Source: Leisingera sp. ANG-M7 (GTDB taxonomy: Bacteria > Pseudomonadota > Alphaproteobacteria > Rhodobacterales > Rhodobacteraceae). From it: a stretch of DNA of 64,000 bases. The notes below the pieces were generated by a model. That model saw only the letters and a program-made list of their open reading frames with translations, was not told the origin of the DNA and did not search any database. The stretch covers positions 186,001-250,000 of the forward strand of contig NZ_JWLI01000005.1 of assembly GCF_000813965.1 (NCBI RefSeq), read 5' to 3'. The position numbers and the translations under genes were made by a program. Positions 8,662-18,054 of this stretch are shown here, in pieces. Within the stretch, counting starts at the first letter, position 1; every line of letters begins with the position of its first letter.

Positions 8662-9768
8662 TCAGTGTGTTGTGCTGCTCCGGTCGAAAACGATGACGTT
8701 CCGCTTGGCGCTTCCTGTCTTAGTGTCAGCGATAGCCTCGTTGATCTGCTCCAGAGACCAGCGCCCGGAGATCAGCTCATCCAGCTTCAGGCGCCCCTGC
8801 TGATATAAATCCACGATCCAGGGAATGTCCCGCTGGATCACGGCATCGCCCATTTTTGAGCCGGTCAAACCCTGGCCTAGGGCTGCCAGAGCAACTGGTT
8901 CGTAAGCAGCCTTTGCACCCGAATGCGGCATGCCGATCAGGACAGTCTTGCCTCCGCGCGCCAAATAACGCAGCGCCTGATCATAGGCGGGGATGGCGCC
9001 AACTGTAACCAGGACAGCATCTGCGCCGCGTCCGCCAAGTGCTTCCTTGGCGGCTTTCCAGGGTTTCGCTTCAGTTGCGAGAACCCCGTGGGTGGCGCCG
9101 AATTCCTTGGCGGTTTCCAGTTTGTCAGGATTCATGTCGACGGCGACGATGCGGCGGGCGCCAGCAATACGGGCGCCCTGAATGGCGTTGAGGCCTACGC
9201 CGCCCGCGCCGATGACCACCACGTCCTGGCCTGCACGCAGCCGGGCCGCGTTGACTGCCGCCCCCACACCTGTGATCACTCCGCAGGAGATCAGCGCCGC
9301 CGCGTCCTTGCCGATTTCTGCCGGGATCTTCACGATCTGACGCTGGTCCACCACCACTTTCTCGGCAAAGGCGCCGCAAGCCATCGCCTGGTCCAGCGGT
9401 CCGCCGCTGGCTGTCTTCAAAGGACCGTTGACTGTGTCATGGGGCATTTCGCAAATCACCGGCCTTCCGCCCGCGCATGACGGGCAGTTGCCGCAGCTGC
9501 GGATCAATGTGACCACCACGGAATCGCCAGCGCTGAAACCTTGCACGCCTGTGCCGATCCTAGTGATCACCCCGGCGGCCTCGTGGCCGTAAACCGCAGG
9601 CAGATGCCCGCCCCAGGCACCTTCGGCAAAGGAAATGTCGCTGTGGCAGATTGCAACCGCGTCCAGCGTGACCTCGACTTCACCCGTGCCGGGCGGCGCC
9701 AGTTGCACGTCCTCGATGACCAGCGGGGCGCCGAATTCATGGCAGACAGCAGCTTTGATGGTTTGCAT
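8662..9768 (-). CDS. Zinc-dependent alcohol dehydrogenase (MDR superfamily)
   Basis: A 368-residue medium-chain dehydrogenase. Catalytic zinc ligands are Cys41 and the His62-Glu63 pair; the structural zinc loop has Cys92, Cys95, Cys98 and Cys106 (CGNCPSCAGGRPVIC). The Rossmann motif GAGGVGLNA lies near residue 187, and VDMNPDKLE gives the acidic end of the second strand that favours NAD. The sequence resembles class III-like or aryl-alcohol dehydrogenases; the substrate is not determined. It is separated by 124 bp from pcaB upstream on the same strand and may be an independent unit. A role in oxidising aromatic alcohols would suit the neighbourhood (inference). Confidence 0.9.
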   Translation of the reverse strand: MQTIKAAVCHEFGAPLVIEDVQLAPPGTGEVEVTLDAVAICHSDISFAEGAWGGHLPAVYGHEAAGVITRIGTGVQGFSAGDSVVVTLIRSCGNCPSCAGGRPVICEMPHDTVNGPLKTASGGPLDQAMACGAFAEKVVVDQRQIVKIPAEIGKDAAALISCGVITGVGAAVNAARLRAGQDVVVIGAGGVGLNAIQGARIAGARRIVAVDMNPDKLETAKEFGATHGVLATEAKPWKAAKEALGGRGADAVLVTVGAIPAYDQALRYLARGGKTVLIGMPHSGAKAAYEPVALAALGQGLTGSKMGDAVIQRDIPWIVDLYQQGRLKLDELISGRWSLEQINEAIADTKTGSAKRNVIVFDRSSTTH

Positions 9769-9892
9769 GATTATCCTCCCCGTTTGCAGTCAGGGTGACG
9801 CGCCGGGGTGGTTGCATCAAGCGGGAATGCGCAGGGCGGGACGCGTTGTAACGTCACGGAAGTCGCCCTGCACGCTGCCAGACGCGACTCTG

Positions 9893-11230
9893 TCAGGGCT
9901 TACGCAGGCTTTCCGTTTTCTTGCTGAACTGAAGGGCCTCCCAGGGTGCATGGCCCATCTGCCTGGCGGGGTCAAACAAGGCATCCGTATCCAGGTCCGG
10001 ATAGTCCCGCGCCACTAGATCCCGCAACGGGGTTTGCGAGTCCTGAGCCTCCTGACACAAGGCTTTGACCGCCGCCTGGGCATCGGGCCGCGGCATCTGT
10101 GCCGCCAGGGAAAAGCTCAGCGCTTCGGCGTGGATCAGGCCCAGCCCGGACGACAGCGCAGCCGCCATGGCCTCAGCGCGTGGTGCAATGCCCGCGCACA
10201 GATCTTTGCCGGTTTTTGCACCAGCTGCCGCGCCCAGAACGATCTGCGGCAGGCACATCCATTCGGTGAACCAGGCCGCACCGTCGCGCTGATGCTGCTG
10301 CATTGAGGCGCCCTGAAGGACAGAGAACAAGCCGCTGCTCTGCCGGGCCAGCGCCGCCAGCATCGAGGGGGCAACCGGGTTTTGCTTCTGCGGCATGGTG
10401 GAAGAGGCGCCGGCTCCGCCGAGCGAAATCTCCTGGACCCCGCTTTGCGCCAGCGCAATGCAGTCTTCGCCGATTTTGCCAAAGGCGAGGTTCACGCGGA
10501 GCATCCAGTCCGCGATGCGCAGCACTGGTGTGCGGTCGGTGTGCCAGCTGCGCCCCGGATCCTGCAAGGCCAGCCCCCTTGCCATGGCGGCGCGTACCTC
10601 TGCCGCCTTCATTCCCAGCGCGCTGGACGTGCCCGCCGCGCCGGACAGGGACACCATCAGGCAGGATTGCCGCAATCCGGGCAGCTCTTCCAGCAGGTTC
10701 AGCAGCGGGGTGCCCCAAGCCGCCGCCACCGCGCCGAAGCTGGTAGGGGTTGCATGCTGCCCGTAGGTGCGGGCGGCCATCGGCAGCTCCGCATGCGCCC
10801 TGGCCAGTTCGCCAAGCGATAGCACCACGGCCTTTACGTCCGCCTCGACCAGCGCCAGCGCCTGGCGCAGCCGCAGCATCAGCGCGCTGTCCATGATGTC
10901 CTGCGAGGTGGCCCCCCAATGCACATACTGCGCATGTTCGGGGGCCTTCATTTCTTCGCGGAACGCGGCCACCAGCCCCGGAACCGGCACACCGTTCTGC
11001 CCCGCGGGCTGTTTCAGAACACCCGGGTCGACGGCAATCTCGACCACAGCACGCCCGATCGCGGCGGCACTTTCCTGCGGGATCACACCTGCCTCGCCCT
11101 GCGCCTTGGCCAGCGCGCCCTCCACCAGCAGCATGGCGCGCACTTCGGCACTGTCCGAGAACAGACGGCTGGCCTCGCCGCTGCTGAATAGGCCGCCATA
11201 GATCTGGCTGTCAAAGACAGAACCTGCCAT
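9893..11230 (-). CDS. pcaB: 3-carboxy-cis,cis-muconate cycloisomerase
   Basis: Converts 3-carboxy-cis,cis-muconate to 4-carboxymuconolactone in the protocatechuate branch of the beta-ketoadipate pathway. The 445 residues are a fumarase/aspartase-fold protein; the conserved HWGATSQDIMD block is at 104-114 and the family signature GGAGASSTMPQKQNP at about 271-285. Its first base overlaps the last base of the esterase gene, and that gene overlaps pcaD, so the three are translated as one operon (pcaD-esterase-pcaB). pcaC, pcaH and pcaG are not in this window, unlike the common pcaDCHGB order of roseobacters. Confidence 0.93.
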   Translation of the reverse strand: MAGSVFDSQIYGGLFSSGEASRLFSDSAEVRAMLLVEGALAKAQGEAGVIPQESAAAIGRAVVEIAVDPGVLKQPAGQNGVPVPGLVAAFREEMKAPEHAQYVHWGATSQDIMDSALMLRLRQALALVEADVKAVVLSLGELARAHAELPMAARTYGQHATPTSFGAVAAAWGTPLLNLLEELPGLRQSCLMVSLSGAAGTSSALGMKAAEVRAAMARGLALQDPGRSWHTDRTPVLRIADWMLRVNLAFGKIGEDCIALAQSGVQEISLGGAGASSTMPQKQNPVAPSMLAALARQSSGLFSVLQGASMQQHQRDGAAWFTEWMCLPQIVLGAAAGAKTGKDLCAGIAPRAEAMAAALSSGLGLIHAEALSFSLAAQMPRPDAQAAVKALCQEAQDSQTPLRDLVARDYPDLDTDALFDPARQMGHAPWEALQFSKKTESLRKP

Positions 11231-11940
11231 CAGAAGTCCTTTGCAATCTGCCCCATCAGTTCTGCCAGACCTTCAGGGTCAGCGAAGAATGGTGAATGGG
11301 ATGTGTTCATATCATGTGCCCGCCCCAGCGGCAGGCGGCCCGCCATCTGAGCCTGGTATTCAGGCGGAATGACCCGGTCTTCGGTGCAGCGGATGTAGGC
11401 CTTGGGAACGCCCTCGAACCGTTCGCTCAGGTGGACCGGCGTGTCCTGCGGCAGGATTGGCTGTGCACAGAGGTTTTCCATGGCATAGCGCACCGCTTCG
11501 GCCGGGCAGTCGTGATAGAACAGGTCTGGCGTGGTCTCAGGCACCAGACTGTACGCGGTGCCTGCCTCGTTCATCCGGGTTGCGCCTTCCAGGGTCTGCC
11601 GTGGCCCTGCCTTGCGCATGCCGATAAGGGAAATACCGCTGACCGGCAGATAGGCGCAAAGGTAGATCAGACCGCGCAATCGCTCTGGATGCGCCTCTGC
11701 GGCTGCAGAAATGGGAAAACCGCCCCAGGAATGCCCGATGATCAGGGTGTCCGGGGTTGAAGCCGCGGCAACTGCCTCCGCCGTTTCCGCCAGTGTGACC
11801 GTCGCCGGATCACGCCCGTCGGCATGGCCGGGCAGGGTGATGCTGCGAGCAGTGTGGCCGCGGGCCTCCAGCGCCGGGACCGCATCGCGCCAGCACCAAG
11901 GGCCGTGGCAGGAACCGTGAACAAGAAGAAACTCAGCCAA
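11230..11940 (-). CDS. Alpha/beta hydrolase, plant MeSA-esterase/hydroxynitrile-lyase-like
   Basis: 236 residues. The triad is visible as Ser71 in GHSWGG, Asp188 in RCTEDRV and His215 in NTSHSPFF. The N-terminal FLLVHGSCHGPWCW and the RxITLPGHG-like strand are typical of the salicylate-methylesterase/hydroxynitrile-lyase group of small esterases. It overlaps pcaD by 8 bases upstream and touches pcaB downstream, so it must be co-expressed with protocatechuate catabolism. A reasonable inference is that it releases an aromatic acid from its ester to feed this pathway; the true substrate is unknown. Confidence 0.87.
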   Translation of the reverse strand: MAEFLLVHGSCHGPWCWRDAVPALEARGHTARSITLPGHADGRDPATVTLAETAEAVAAASTPDTLIIGHSWGGFPISAAAEAHPERLRGLIYLCAYLPVSGISLIGMRKAGPRQTLEGATRMNEAGTAYSLVPETTPDLFYHDCPAEAVRYAMENLCAQPILPQDTPVHLSERFEGVPKAYIRCTEDRVIPPEYQAQMAGRLPLGRAHDMNTSHSPFFADPEGLAELMGQIAKDF

Positions 11941-12724
11941 TGTGCCCGGTCTCCTTCAGGAAGGCCGACAGGCGTTCAGCGTATTCATCCGGCTGTTCGA
12001 CACAGGGAATGTGGCCCGCACGCCGGATCAGGTGAAACTGGCTGCCTGGGATCAGGTTTACCGTCTCGCGCACCAGATCGGGCGGGGTGGAGCCATCCTC
12101 TGATCCTGCGATGCCCAGACAGGGCAGCCTCAGCCCGCTGGTCGGAGTGTAGAAATCGGTGCCCGCAATAGCTGCGCAGCATCCTGCGTAACCATCGCGG
12201 GATTGCTGAACCAGCATGTTGCGCCACAGCTGCAGCTCCGGCGCCGGCCGGAACCCGCGGGCAAACCAGCGCTCCATCACCGCATCGGCCAGTGCCTCGA
12301 TGCCGTCGCCTTGAACGGTCCTGACCCGCTCTTTCCACATCTCGGTGGTGCCGATCTTGGCGGCGGTATTCGACAGCACCAGCGCACGGATCTGGTCCAG
12401 CCGCTTGACTGCCAGCCCCTGCGCGATCATGCCGCCGATCGACAGGCCCACGAACATGCAGTCGCGCACCTCCAAATAGTCCAGCAGCCGCTCCGCATCC
12501 CGCACCAGTGCGCCCATCGAATAGGGGGCAGACGGGCAAGAGGACAGCCCATGACCGCGTTTGTCATAGCGGATGATGCGCAGTCCTGCGGGAAGCCTCT
12601 CCGCAACGGCATCCCAAACCCTCAGGTCGGTGCCGAGCGAATTTGCAAAGACAATGGGGGCGCCGCCTGGGTCACCGTCAACGCGGTAGTGAAGCTGGAC
12701 ATCGCCCAGATCTGCAATCTGCAT
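11933..12724 (-). CDS. pcaD: 3-oxoadipate enol-lactonase
   Basis: Hydrolyses beta-ketoadipate enol-lactone to beta-ketoadipate. The 263-residue alpha/beta hydrolase carries the nucleophile Ser95 in VGLSIGGM, the PcaD-typical strand RIIRYDKRGHGLS near 49-61, and the catalytic His in RRAGHIPCVEQP near the C-terminus. It is the first gene of the pcaD-esterase-pcaB unit; the stop codon lies inside the next gene. A 69-bp spacer separates it from the upstream endo/exonuclease/phosphatase gene on the same strand, so an internal promoter or read-through are both possible. Confidence 0.92.
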   Translation of the reverse strand: MQIADLGDVQLHYRVDGDPGGAPIVFANSLGTDLRVWDAVAERLPAGLRIIRYDKRGHGLSSCPSAPYSMGALVRDAERLLDYLEVRDCMFVGLSIGGMIAQGLAVKRLDQIRALVLSNTAAKIGTTEMWKERVRTVQGDGIEALADAVMERWFARGFRPAPELQLWRNMLVQQSRDGYAGCCAAIAGTDFYTPTSGLRLPCLGIAGSEDGSTPPDLVRETVNLIPGSQFHLIRRAGHIPCVEQPDEYAERLSAFLKETGHIG

Positions 12725-12793
12725 GGGTACCTCGTTTCTGCTCAGCGGCAGTCTACCTGTGGTGGGACGGGGAGGTAAAGCTACCGGCTGAAC

Positions 12794-13990
12794 TCAGCCG
12801 TGCAGCTCCATATGGGCCATGATCTGGCCATGGTCCGAGGCAAGCTTATTATACGGAGCTTCAGGGTGGCTGCCATCGGTCAGATGGTCGTTGAAGACGC
12901 TGTAATAGTGCATCTTGCCGACCGCTCCGTGCCAGTCCGGGTCGAAATGGCGGGACATGTAGATTTGATCGATGCTCTCATGCACGCCGCCAAAAGCAGT
13001 GGTGTAGACCACATCACGCAAGGATTTTCTCAGGAAAATCTTCTCGGCGGAGCGCAGACGCACACGATCAACGGCTTCCTGGATTTGCGCGTCCTCAGCC
13101 TCGCCGTAGCGGTCGCCCGCGTGTTCAGCATCATGGCGCAGCATCCAAGTATAATTTTTGAACGGCACCTCTCCGGAGATGATTTCGCTGCTGACCGCGT
13201 GTTCGCCGTCGTTGAAATCTCCCAGAACCATAACCGGGCGGCCTTGTTCCAGTTCATCCAGCACAGCGCGGCGCAGCACCCAGGCTTCGCCCATGCGCCG
13301 CAGTGCTGCGCGCAAGGCCCCCATCGCGCGGCCTGCCGCGTCATAAGCCGTCAGCACAGTTTCAGGCGGGTAGGGGGCACCCTGCGGTTTGATGTACTCG
13401 CCCAGTTTCGATTTCAGATGGCAGTTGAACACGCTGATCACCTGATCCCCAACCGGCACCTGCACCTTAAGGATAGGGCGCGAAAGCCGCCGCAATGTAT
13501 AAAATCCTGCGTCTTCTTCCTCGCCCAGGCAGGCCATCGGAATATTCAATGGCTGTACCAGGTCCTGAATGACCTCAGGCTCACCCGCGAAGCCAAACCG
13601 GGATAGCACCGCCAGCCCGGGCCGCCGTTTGCCCGGCTCGCCCGTATCATTCAGGTTGGGGGCGAAGGCCAGTTCCGCCTCGGCATAGGAGCCGTAGGCC
13701 AGTTTCTGGAAAATAGCCTTGCGGTGATAGCGTTTCGCTGGATCCGGGATGCTGGCCGCATTGGCTTCCGCACCGCGGCGGTCAGCCTCGGCGATCACCT
13801 GCCGCAAGGGCGCTTCCTCGAAGATTTCCTGAAACCCGACAATGTCGGCATTCAGCGTAAGCAGCTGATCGGCCATCCAATCCGCCTTCCACGCGTACTC
13901 CTCCGGCGTGTAGCTTTGAAAGCGGTAGTATTCCCGCTCCGGGCCGATCAGGTTTTTGACGTTGAACGAAGCAATGGTGAAACGTGTCAT
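12794..13990 (-). CDS. Endonuclease/exonuclease/phosphatase (EEP) family protein
   Basis: 398 residues from the ATG at 13990 (an upstream ATG at 14026 adds 12 unlikely residues). EEP metal and catalytic motifs are seen in order: SFNVKNL, ADIVGFQEIFE, FNCHLKSK, VLGDFND and a C-terminal LASDHGQIMAH. This fold covers DNA repair nucleases, sphingomyelinases and phosphoinositide phosphatases, and the substrate here is open. No signal peptide is evident, so it is probably cytoplasmic. It sits between a PLP dehydratase and pcaD with no obvious functional link. Confidence 0.85.
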   Translation of the reverse strand: MTRFTIASFNVKNLIGPEREYYRFQSYTPEEYAWKADWMADQLLTLNADIVGFQEIFEEAPLRQVIAEADRRGAEANAASIPDPAKRYHRKAIFQKLAYGSYAEAELAFAPNLNDTGEPGKRRPGLAVLSRFGFAGEPEVIQDLVQPLNIPMACLGEEEDAGFYTLRRLSRPILKVQVPVGDQVISVFNCHLKSKLGEYIKPQGAPYPPETVLTAYDAAGRAMGALRAALRRMGEAWVLRRAVLDELEQGRPVMVLGDFNDGEHAVSSEIISGEVPFKNYTWMLRHDAEHAGDRYGEAEDAQIQEAVDRVRLRSAEKIFLRKSLRDVVYTTAFGGVHESIDQIYMSRHFDPDWHGAVGKMHYYSVFNDHLTDGSHPEAPYNKLASDHGQIMAHMELHG

Positions 13991-14035
13991 GACGTGTCCC
14001 CTTGGCTGCCGGGCGGACAATCGCACGGTCAGATC

Positions 14036-15013
14036 TCAAGCATAACGCGACAGCGCCTCCCGGAACAGCGCCGCATCGACGTTGCCACCGGTGGCAACTG
14101 CAATCACAGTATTGCCTTCGATCTGATCCGCGTGGAACAGGGCCGCCGCCAAAGAAGCCGCGCCTCCGGGTTCCAGCACGATCTTCAGACGTAGGAAAGC
14201 AAGCGCCATGGCCTGCAGCGCTTCGTCCTCAGTGACCACAATTCCCGGCCCGCACAGGCGGCTGAGGATGGGGAAAGTGATCTCGCCTGGTTGCGGCGTA
14301 AGGATCGCGTCGCAAATTGAGCCGGACAAGCTGGGGTTCTGCCGGATTTCACCTGCCGCCAGCGAACGGGTCACATCGTCGAACCCCTCCGGCTCTACCG
14401 GGCGCACACGCAGTCCTGGTGCGCGGGCTTCCAAGGCCAGGGCGATGCCGGAAGACAGCCCGCCGCCACCGCAGTTGACCAGCACATCCGCTTTGGCGAT
14501 GTCAGCAGTTGCTGCTTGCTCTGCAATTTCCAGCCCGCAAGTGCCCTGGCCGGCGATCACAAGCGGTTCGTCATAGGGCTTGATCAGCGTCAGCCCGCGC
14601 TCCTCGGCGAATTTGGCACCCACTGTCTCGCGGCTTTCACCTCCCGCACGGTCATACAGCACCACTTCGGCTCCCAGATCACGGGTGTTTTGGATTTTAA
14701 GTTGCGGCGCATCTGCCGGCATCACGATCACCGCAGGCGCGCCATGCGCCTTGGCCGCAACCGCCACGCCCTGCGCGTGGTTGCCGCTGGAAAATGCAAT
14801 CACCCCGCGCTTGCGGTCTTGTTCCGGCAGCGCCGAAACCGCCGACCAGCCGCCGCGGAACTTGAAGGACCCGGTATGCTGCAGGCATTCCGCCTTCACC
14901 AGCAGGCGCCGCCCGGCGATCTCGTCGAGGAACGGTGAGGATAGCAGCGGAGTCACGCGTGCATGGCTCTTGAGCCGTTCAGCCGCAGCTTCGATCATGG
15001 CAATTGAGGTCAT
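14036..15013 (-). CDS. Threonine/serine dehydratase-like PLP enzyme (fold type II)
   Basis: 325 residues. The PLP lysine is Lys51 in TGSFKFRGG, the substrate loop SSGNHAQG is at 75-82, and the phosphate-binding glycine loop NCGGGGLSSG is near 175-184. The length, without an ACT regulatory domain, fits catabolic threonine/serine dehydratases, serine racemases and threo-3-hydroxyaspartate dehydratases. The ATG overlaps the TGA of the upstream hydrolase by four bases (ATGA), so these two are translationally coupled. Confidence 0.9.
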   Translation of the reverse strand: MTSIAMIEAAAERLKSHARVTPLLSSPFLDEIAGRRLLVKAECLQHTGSFKFRGGWSAVSALPEQDRKRGVIAFSSGNHAQGVAVAAKAHGAPAVIVMPADAPQLKIQNTRDLGAEVVLYDRAGGESRETVGAKFAEERGLTLIKPYDEPLVIAGQGTCGLEIAEQAATADIAKADVLVNCGGGGLSSGIALALEARAPGLRVRPVEPEGFDDVTRSLAAGEIRQNPSLSGSICDAILTPQPGEITFPILSRLCGPGIVVTEDEALQAMALAFLRLKIVLEPGGAASLAAALFHADQIEGNTVIAVATGGNVDAALFREALSRYA

Positions 15014-15840
15014 TCGATTTGATCCAGAACTGATTGAGTTAGGGCGAGCGCCTCCGGCTCGTCCAGAAAGGGGACATGGCCGCGGTTGGCAACTTCGACT
15101 GCTTGCAGGGCCGTCAGCCGGCGCTGCATCTCCACGTATGTCTCTGCGCTAAGAATGTCGGAATTTGCGCCCCGGATTACGCCGCAGGGCAGGCCGTCCA
15201 GTGCCAGGAAAAGCGGCCACAGGTCCGGCGGAGGACCTGCCTTGGCCTGCGCCAGTAAAGAGTCGCGTAGGCGCGGGTCATAGCGCAGGGAAAGACCGTC
15301 CGGGGTTTGATCGTAGAACGTTTCAACCTCTTCGCGCCATCTGCTGGCCGGGACGTCCTTAAAAGCTGGTGCCATTGATGCTTCCAGCGTTTCGGCAGCC
15401 TGGTCCCACGTCTTGGCTGCCGGGCGCCGTCCCACATGCTCCATGATCCGGGCAATGCCTCCGGGCGGAATTTCCGGGCCGACGTCATTCAGAATAACCG
15501 CCGACAGCCTGTCCTTGGCCATTGCCGCCAGCATCATTGCCACAAGCCCGCCGCGCGAGGTGCCGAGGATGGCAACCTGAGGCAGTTCCAGGTGATCCAA
15601 CAGCTCCAGCACATCCTGCGTCTCACGCAGAACGTTGTAGTTCATATAGTCAGGATCTTGGTCCGATTGCCCGCGCCCGCGCGCGTCCAAGGTGATCATT
15701 CGGTATTGCGCAGCATGCGGCGCAAAATAACGAAAGTCCCGGCTGTCGCGGGTAAGACCCGCTAAACAGAGCAGAGGCGGGCCCTCACCGGTGTCGGTGA
15801 AGTACAGACGCAGCCCATCGGTTGTTTCGAAGAAAGGCAT
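15010..15840 (-). CDS. Alpha/beta hydrolase
   Basis: 276 residues with the nucleophile Ser95 in LGTSRGGL, an oxyanion-type LCLAGLTRDSRDF segment, and a C-terminal His in NRGHVPFLDEPE. TLDARGRGQSDQDPDY is the usual fold signature for small-ester or lactone hydrolases. Substrate unknown. It lies nine bases downstream of the haloacid dehalogenase gene and overlaps the dehydratase gene, forming a three-gene unit with them. Confidence 0.87.
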   Translation of the reverse strand: MPFFETTDGLRLYFTDTGEGPPLLCLAGLTRDSRDFRYFAPHAAQYRMITLDARGRGQSDQDPDYMNYNVLRETQDVLELLDHLELPQVAILGTSRGGLVAMMLAAMAKDRLSAVILNDVGPEIPPGGIARIMEHVGRRPAAKTWDQAAETLEASMAPAFKDVPASRWREEVETFYDQTPDGLSLRYDPRLRDSLLAQAKAGPPPDLWPLFLALDGLPCGVIRGANSDILSAETYVEMQRRLTALQAVEVANRGHVPFLDEPEALALTQSVLDQIE

Positions 15841-15848
15841 GAAGGAAT

Positions 15849-16535
15849 TCAGCCCTTTGCGAGGTCAGGGATCTTGGTTAAATCTGCCATGATATGCGCA
15901 GGATTCCAGGGCAGGCGGTCCACGGGTTCTCCCGCCCTGTTTACCCAGGCAGTCACGAAACCATAGCCTGATGCCCCGGCCGCGTCCCAGCCATTGGAAG
16001 AGACAAACAGCACCTCGTTTCTGGTGCAGCCAAATCTCTGCCCGACCAGGTCGTAAACCCGGGCGTCCGGCTTGAAGATGCCCACGCTTTCCACTGACAG
16101 CACATCATCCAGCACGCCCCTCAGGCCCGCCGACTGCACGGCGCCATCCAGCATCGCAGGAGAACCGTTTGACAGGATCGCGGTTTTCAAACCCGCATCC
16201 TTCAGTTCTTGCAGCATTGCAGGCACTTCCGGATAGGCCTGCAATTCCCAGTACAGGTCCAGCAGCCGCTGCCGCAGCGCTACGTCGCCGCTCAACCCGA
16301 CTGCCTCCATCGCCCAGTCCAGCCCGTCCTGAGTGACATCCCAGAAATCTGCGTGCGCATTGGTAATGGCGCGCAGCCATGTGTACTGCAGCTGCTTCAG
16401 GCGCCAGTGATTGGCTAGCTCCGCCCAGCTGTCCTGCAGGTGTGGAAATTCCGGCTCGCCGGCAGCCTGCCGGGCAGCAGCGGCGACATCAAAAAGGGTC
16501 CCGTAGGCGTCGAATATACAGGTGGTGATCGGCAT
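15849..16535 (-). CDS. Haloacid dehalogenase, type II
   Basis: 228 residues from the ATG at 16535. The sequence has the L-2-haloacid dehalogenase set: nucleophile Asp9 in [12 protein letters not shown] in AILSNGSP, the KPD lysine in [10 protein letters not shown], and [10 protein letters not shown] with the Ser, Asn and Asp expected for type II enzymes rather than generic HAD phosphatases. It would displace halide from short 2-haloacids, which are plausible marine substrates; this is inferred from motif identity. It is the first gene of a minus-strand unit with the alpha/beta hydrolase and the PLP dehydratase. Confidence 0.88.
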   Translation of the reverse strand: MPITTCIFDAYGTLFDVAAAARQAAGEPEFPHLQDSWAELANHWRLKQLQYTWLRAITNAHADFWDVTQDGLDWAMEAVGLSGDVALRQRLLDLYWELQAYPEVPAMLQELKDAGLKTAILSNGSPAMLDGAVQSAGLRGVLDDVLSVESVGIFKPDARVYDLVGQRFGCTRNEVLFVSSNGWDAAGASGYGFVTAWVNRAGEPVDRLPWNPAHIMADLTKIPDLAKG

Positions 16536-16672
16536 GGTTCTCTCCCCTGCGGCGAGCCTTGCATGAAGGCCCTGGCAAGGCAAAGCGGGAAATTGTACCC
16601 ATACGGGTTTACATCGCGTCTGCGGCCGCTAGGCTGCCCCCCTTTATCAACCCGCAACCGATTGGAGGTCTC

Positions 16673-17101
16673 ATGACCGGGGTAAAGAACGGCGACACCG
16701 TGCGCATTCACTACACAGGCAAGCTGACGGATGGCACCGTTTTCGACAGTTCCGAAGGGCGCGACCCACTGGAGTTCACGGTCGGCACCGGCCAGGTGAT
16801 CGCAGGCATGGATGCAGGGCTCGAAGGCATGAGCGCGGGTGAAAAGAAAACCCTGGAAATTCCCTGCACTGACGCTTACGGCCCGATCAACCCTGCCGCC
16901 CGGCAGGAAATCCCGCGTGAAGGCATCCCGGCGGATATCCCGCTGGACCTTGGTACTCAATTGCAGATGCAAAGCCCCGACGGCCAGGTGCTGCCGGTGA
17001 CCGTCGTGGAAGTCAGCGATGAGACCGTGACTCTGGACGCCAACCACTTCCTGGCAGGCAAAGATCTGGTGTTCGATATTGAGCTGGTTTCGGTGAACTG
17101 A
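16673..17101 (+). CDS. FKBP-type peptidyl-prolyl cis-trans isomerase (SlyD-like)
   Basis: 142 residues from the ATG at 16673, which has GGAGGT six bases upstream. The FKBP core ([18 protein letters not shown], then [17 protein letters not shown]) is interrupted by an inserted-in-flap chaperone domain (about residues 70-125), as in SlyD. There is no signal peptide, so the protein is cytoplasmic, and the metal-binding His-rich tail of E. coli SlyD is missing. It is a single gene ended by the bidirectional hairpin at 17208. Confidence 0.9.
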   Translation: MTGVKNGDTVRIHYTGKLTDGTVFDSSEGRDPLEFTVGTGQVIAGMDAGLEGMSAGEKKTLEIPCTDAYGPINPAARQEIPREGIPADIPLDLGTQLQMQSPDGQVLPVTVVEVSDETVTLDANHFLAGKDLVFDIELVSVN

Positions 17102-17207
17102 ACCTGGGTCTTGCGTTGAGGCAGCGTTCTTGTACCCAGCGGCGGGTTGCCGGATGGCCGAAGAGCGGCCGGTGGCAATAAAAAACCAGCTGACCCACTG
17201 AAAATAC

Positions 17208-17232
17208 AAAGGCGCCCCTGAGGGCGCCTTTT
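17208..17232. terminator. Bidirectional intrinsic terminator
   Basis: AAAGGCGCC-CCTGA-GGGCGCCTTTT hairpin lying between the convergent FKBP gene (+) and fabI (-). A-rich and T-rich flanks on both sides allow it to work in either direction. Confidence 0.85.
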
Positions 17233-17256
17233 CTATTGATCAATCGTCTCGGATTA

Positions 17257-18048
17257 TCAGAGGTGATCCGGCTGCGGCATTCCCAGGATGTGGAACCCGC
17301 CATCGACCCGGATGATCTCACCGGTGGTGCAGGCGCCGGCATCCGATGCCAGGTAAACTGCTGTGCCGCCGACCGCTTCCAGCGTCGCGTTGTCGCGCAG
17401 CGGCGCGTTCTGGGCAGTGTGCTTGAAGGTTTTGCGGGCACCGCCGATTGCGGCCCCAGCCAGGGTTTTCATCGGGCCGGGGGAGATCGCATTCACGCGG
17501 ATGCCTTCCGGGCCCAGATCGTTGGCAAGGTAGCGGGTCGCCGATTCCAGCGCCGCCTTTGCCACACCCATCACGTTATAGTTTGGAACCACCTGGTTCG
17601 AACCCTGGTAGGTCAGGGTCAGCAGGGTGCCGCCGTTGTCTTTCATCAACGGATAGGCACGGCGTGCCACCTCGATGAAGGAATAGGCTGAGATATCCAG
17701 CGAATTCTTGAAGTTCGCCCGGCTCGTATCCAGGAAACGGCCGGTCAGCTCGTTCTTGTCTGAATAGGCAATTGCATGGACCACGAAGTCGATCGCGGGC
17801 CAGCGGCCCGCCAGCTGCTCAAACGCCGCGTCCAGCGAGGCATCATCAGTCACATCCACATCGACCATGAAATCCGAGCCGACGCTCTGCGCCAAAGGTT
17901 CCAGCCGCTTGCCAAAGGCCTCACCCTGGTAAGTGAACGCCAGCTCAGCTCCGGCCTCCGCCATGGCCTTGGCAATGCCCCAGGCGATGGATCGGTCATT
18001 GGCCACGCCCATAATCAGGCCGCGTTTGCCTGTCAGCAGTCCCGCCAT
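17257..18048 (-). CDS. fabI: Enoyl-[acyl-carrier-protein] reductase (NADH)
   Basis: Reduces the trans-2 double bond in each cycle of type II fatty acid synthesis. The 263 residues carry the FabI form of the SDR fold: cofactor segment MGVANDRSIAWGIA, active-site Tyr and Lys in YNVMGVAKAAL (spaced six, as in FabI), and a late SPGPMKTLAG loop. It lies seven bases downstream of fabB, in the fabA-fabB-fabI operon. Confidence 0.95.
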   Translation of the reverse strand: MAGLLTGKRGLIMGVANDRSIAWGIAKAMAEAGAELAFTYQGEAFGKRLEPLAQSVGSDFMVDVDVTDDASLDAAFEQLAGRWPAIDFVVHAIAYSDKNELTGRFLDTSRANFKNSLDISAYSFIEVARRAYPLMKDNGGTLLTLTYQGSNQVVPNYNVMGVAKAALESATRYLANDLGPEGIRVNAISPGPMKTLAGAAIGGARKTFKHTAQNAPLRDNATLEAVGGTAVYLASDAGACTTGEIIRVDGGFHILGMPQPDHL

Positions 18049-18054
18049 CGTCTT

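Noticed and set aside
12800-13606. 268-residue plus-strand frame opposite the EEP gene
   Set aside because: Antisense shadow; the minus-strand protein has all EEP motifs.
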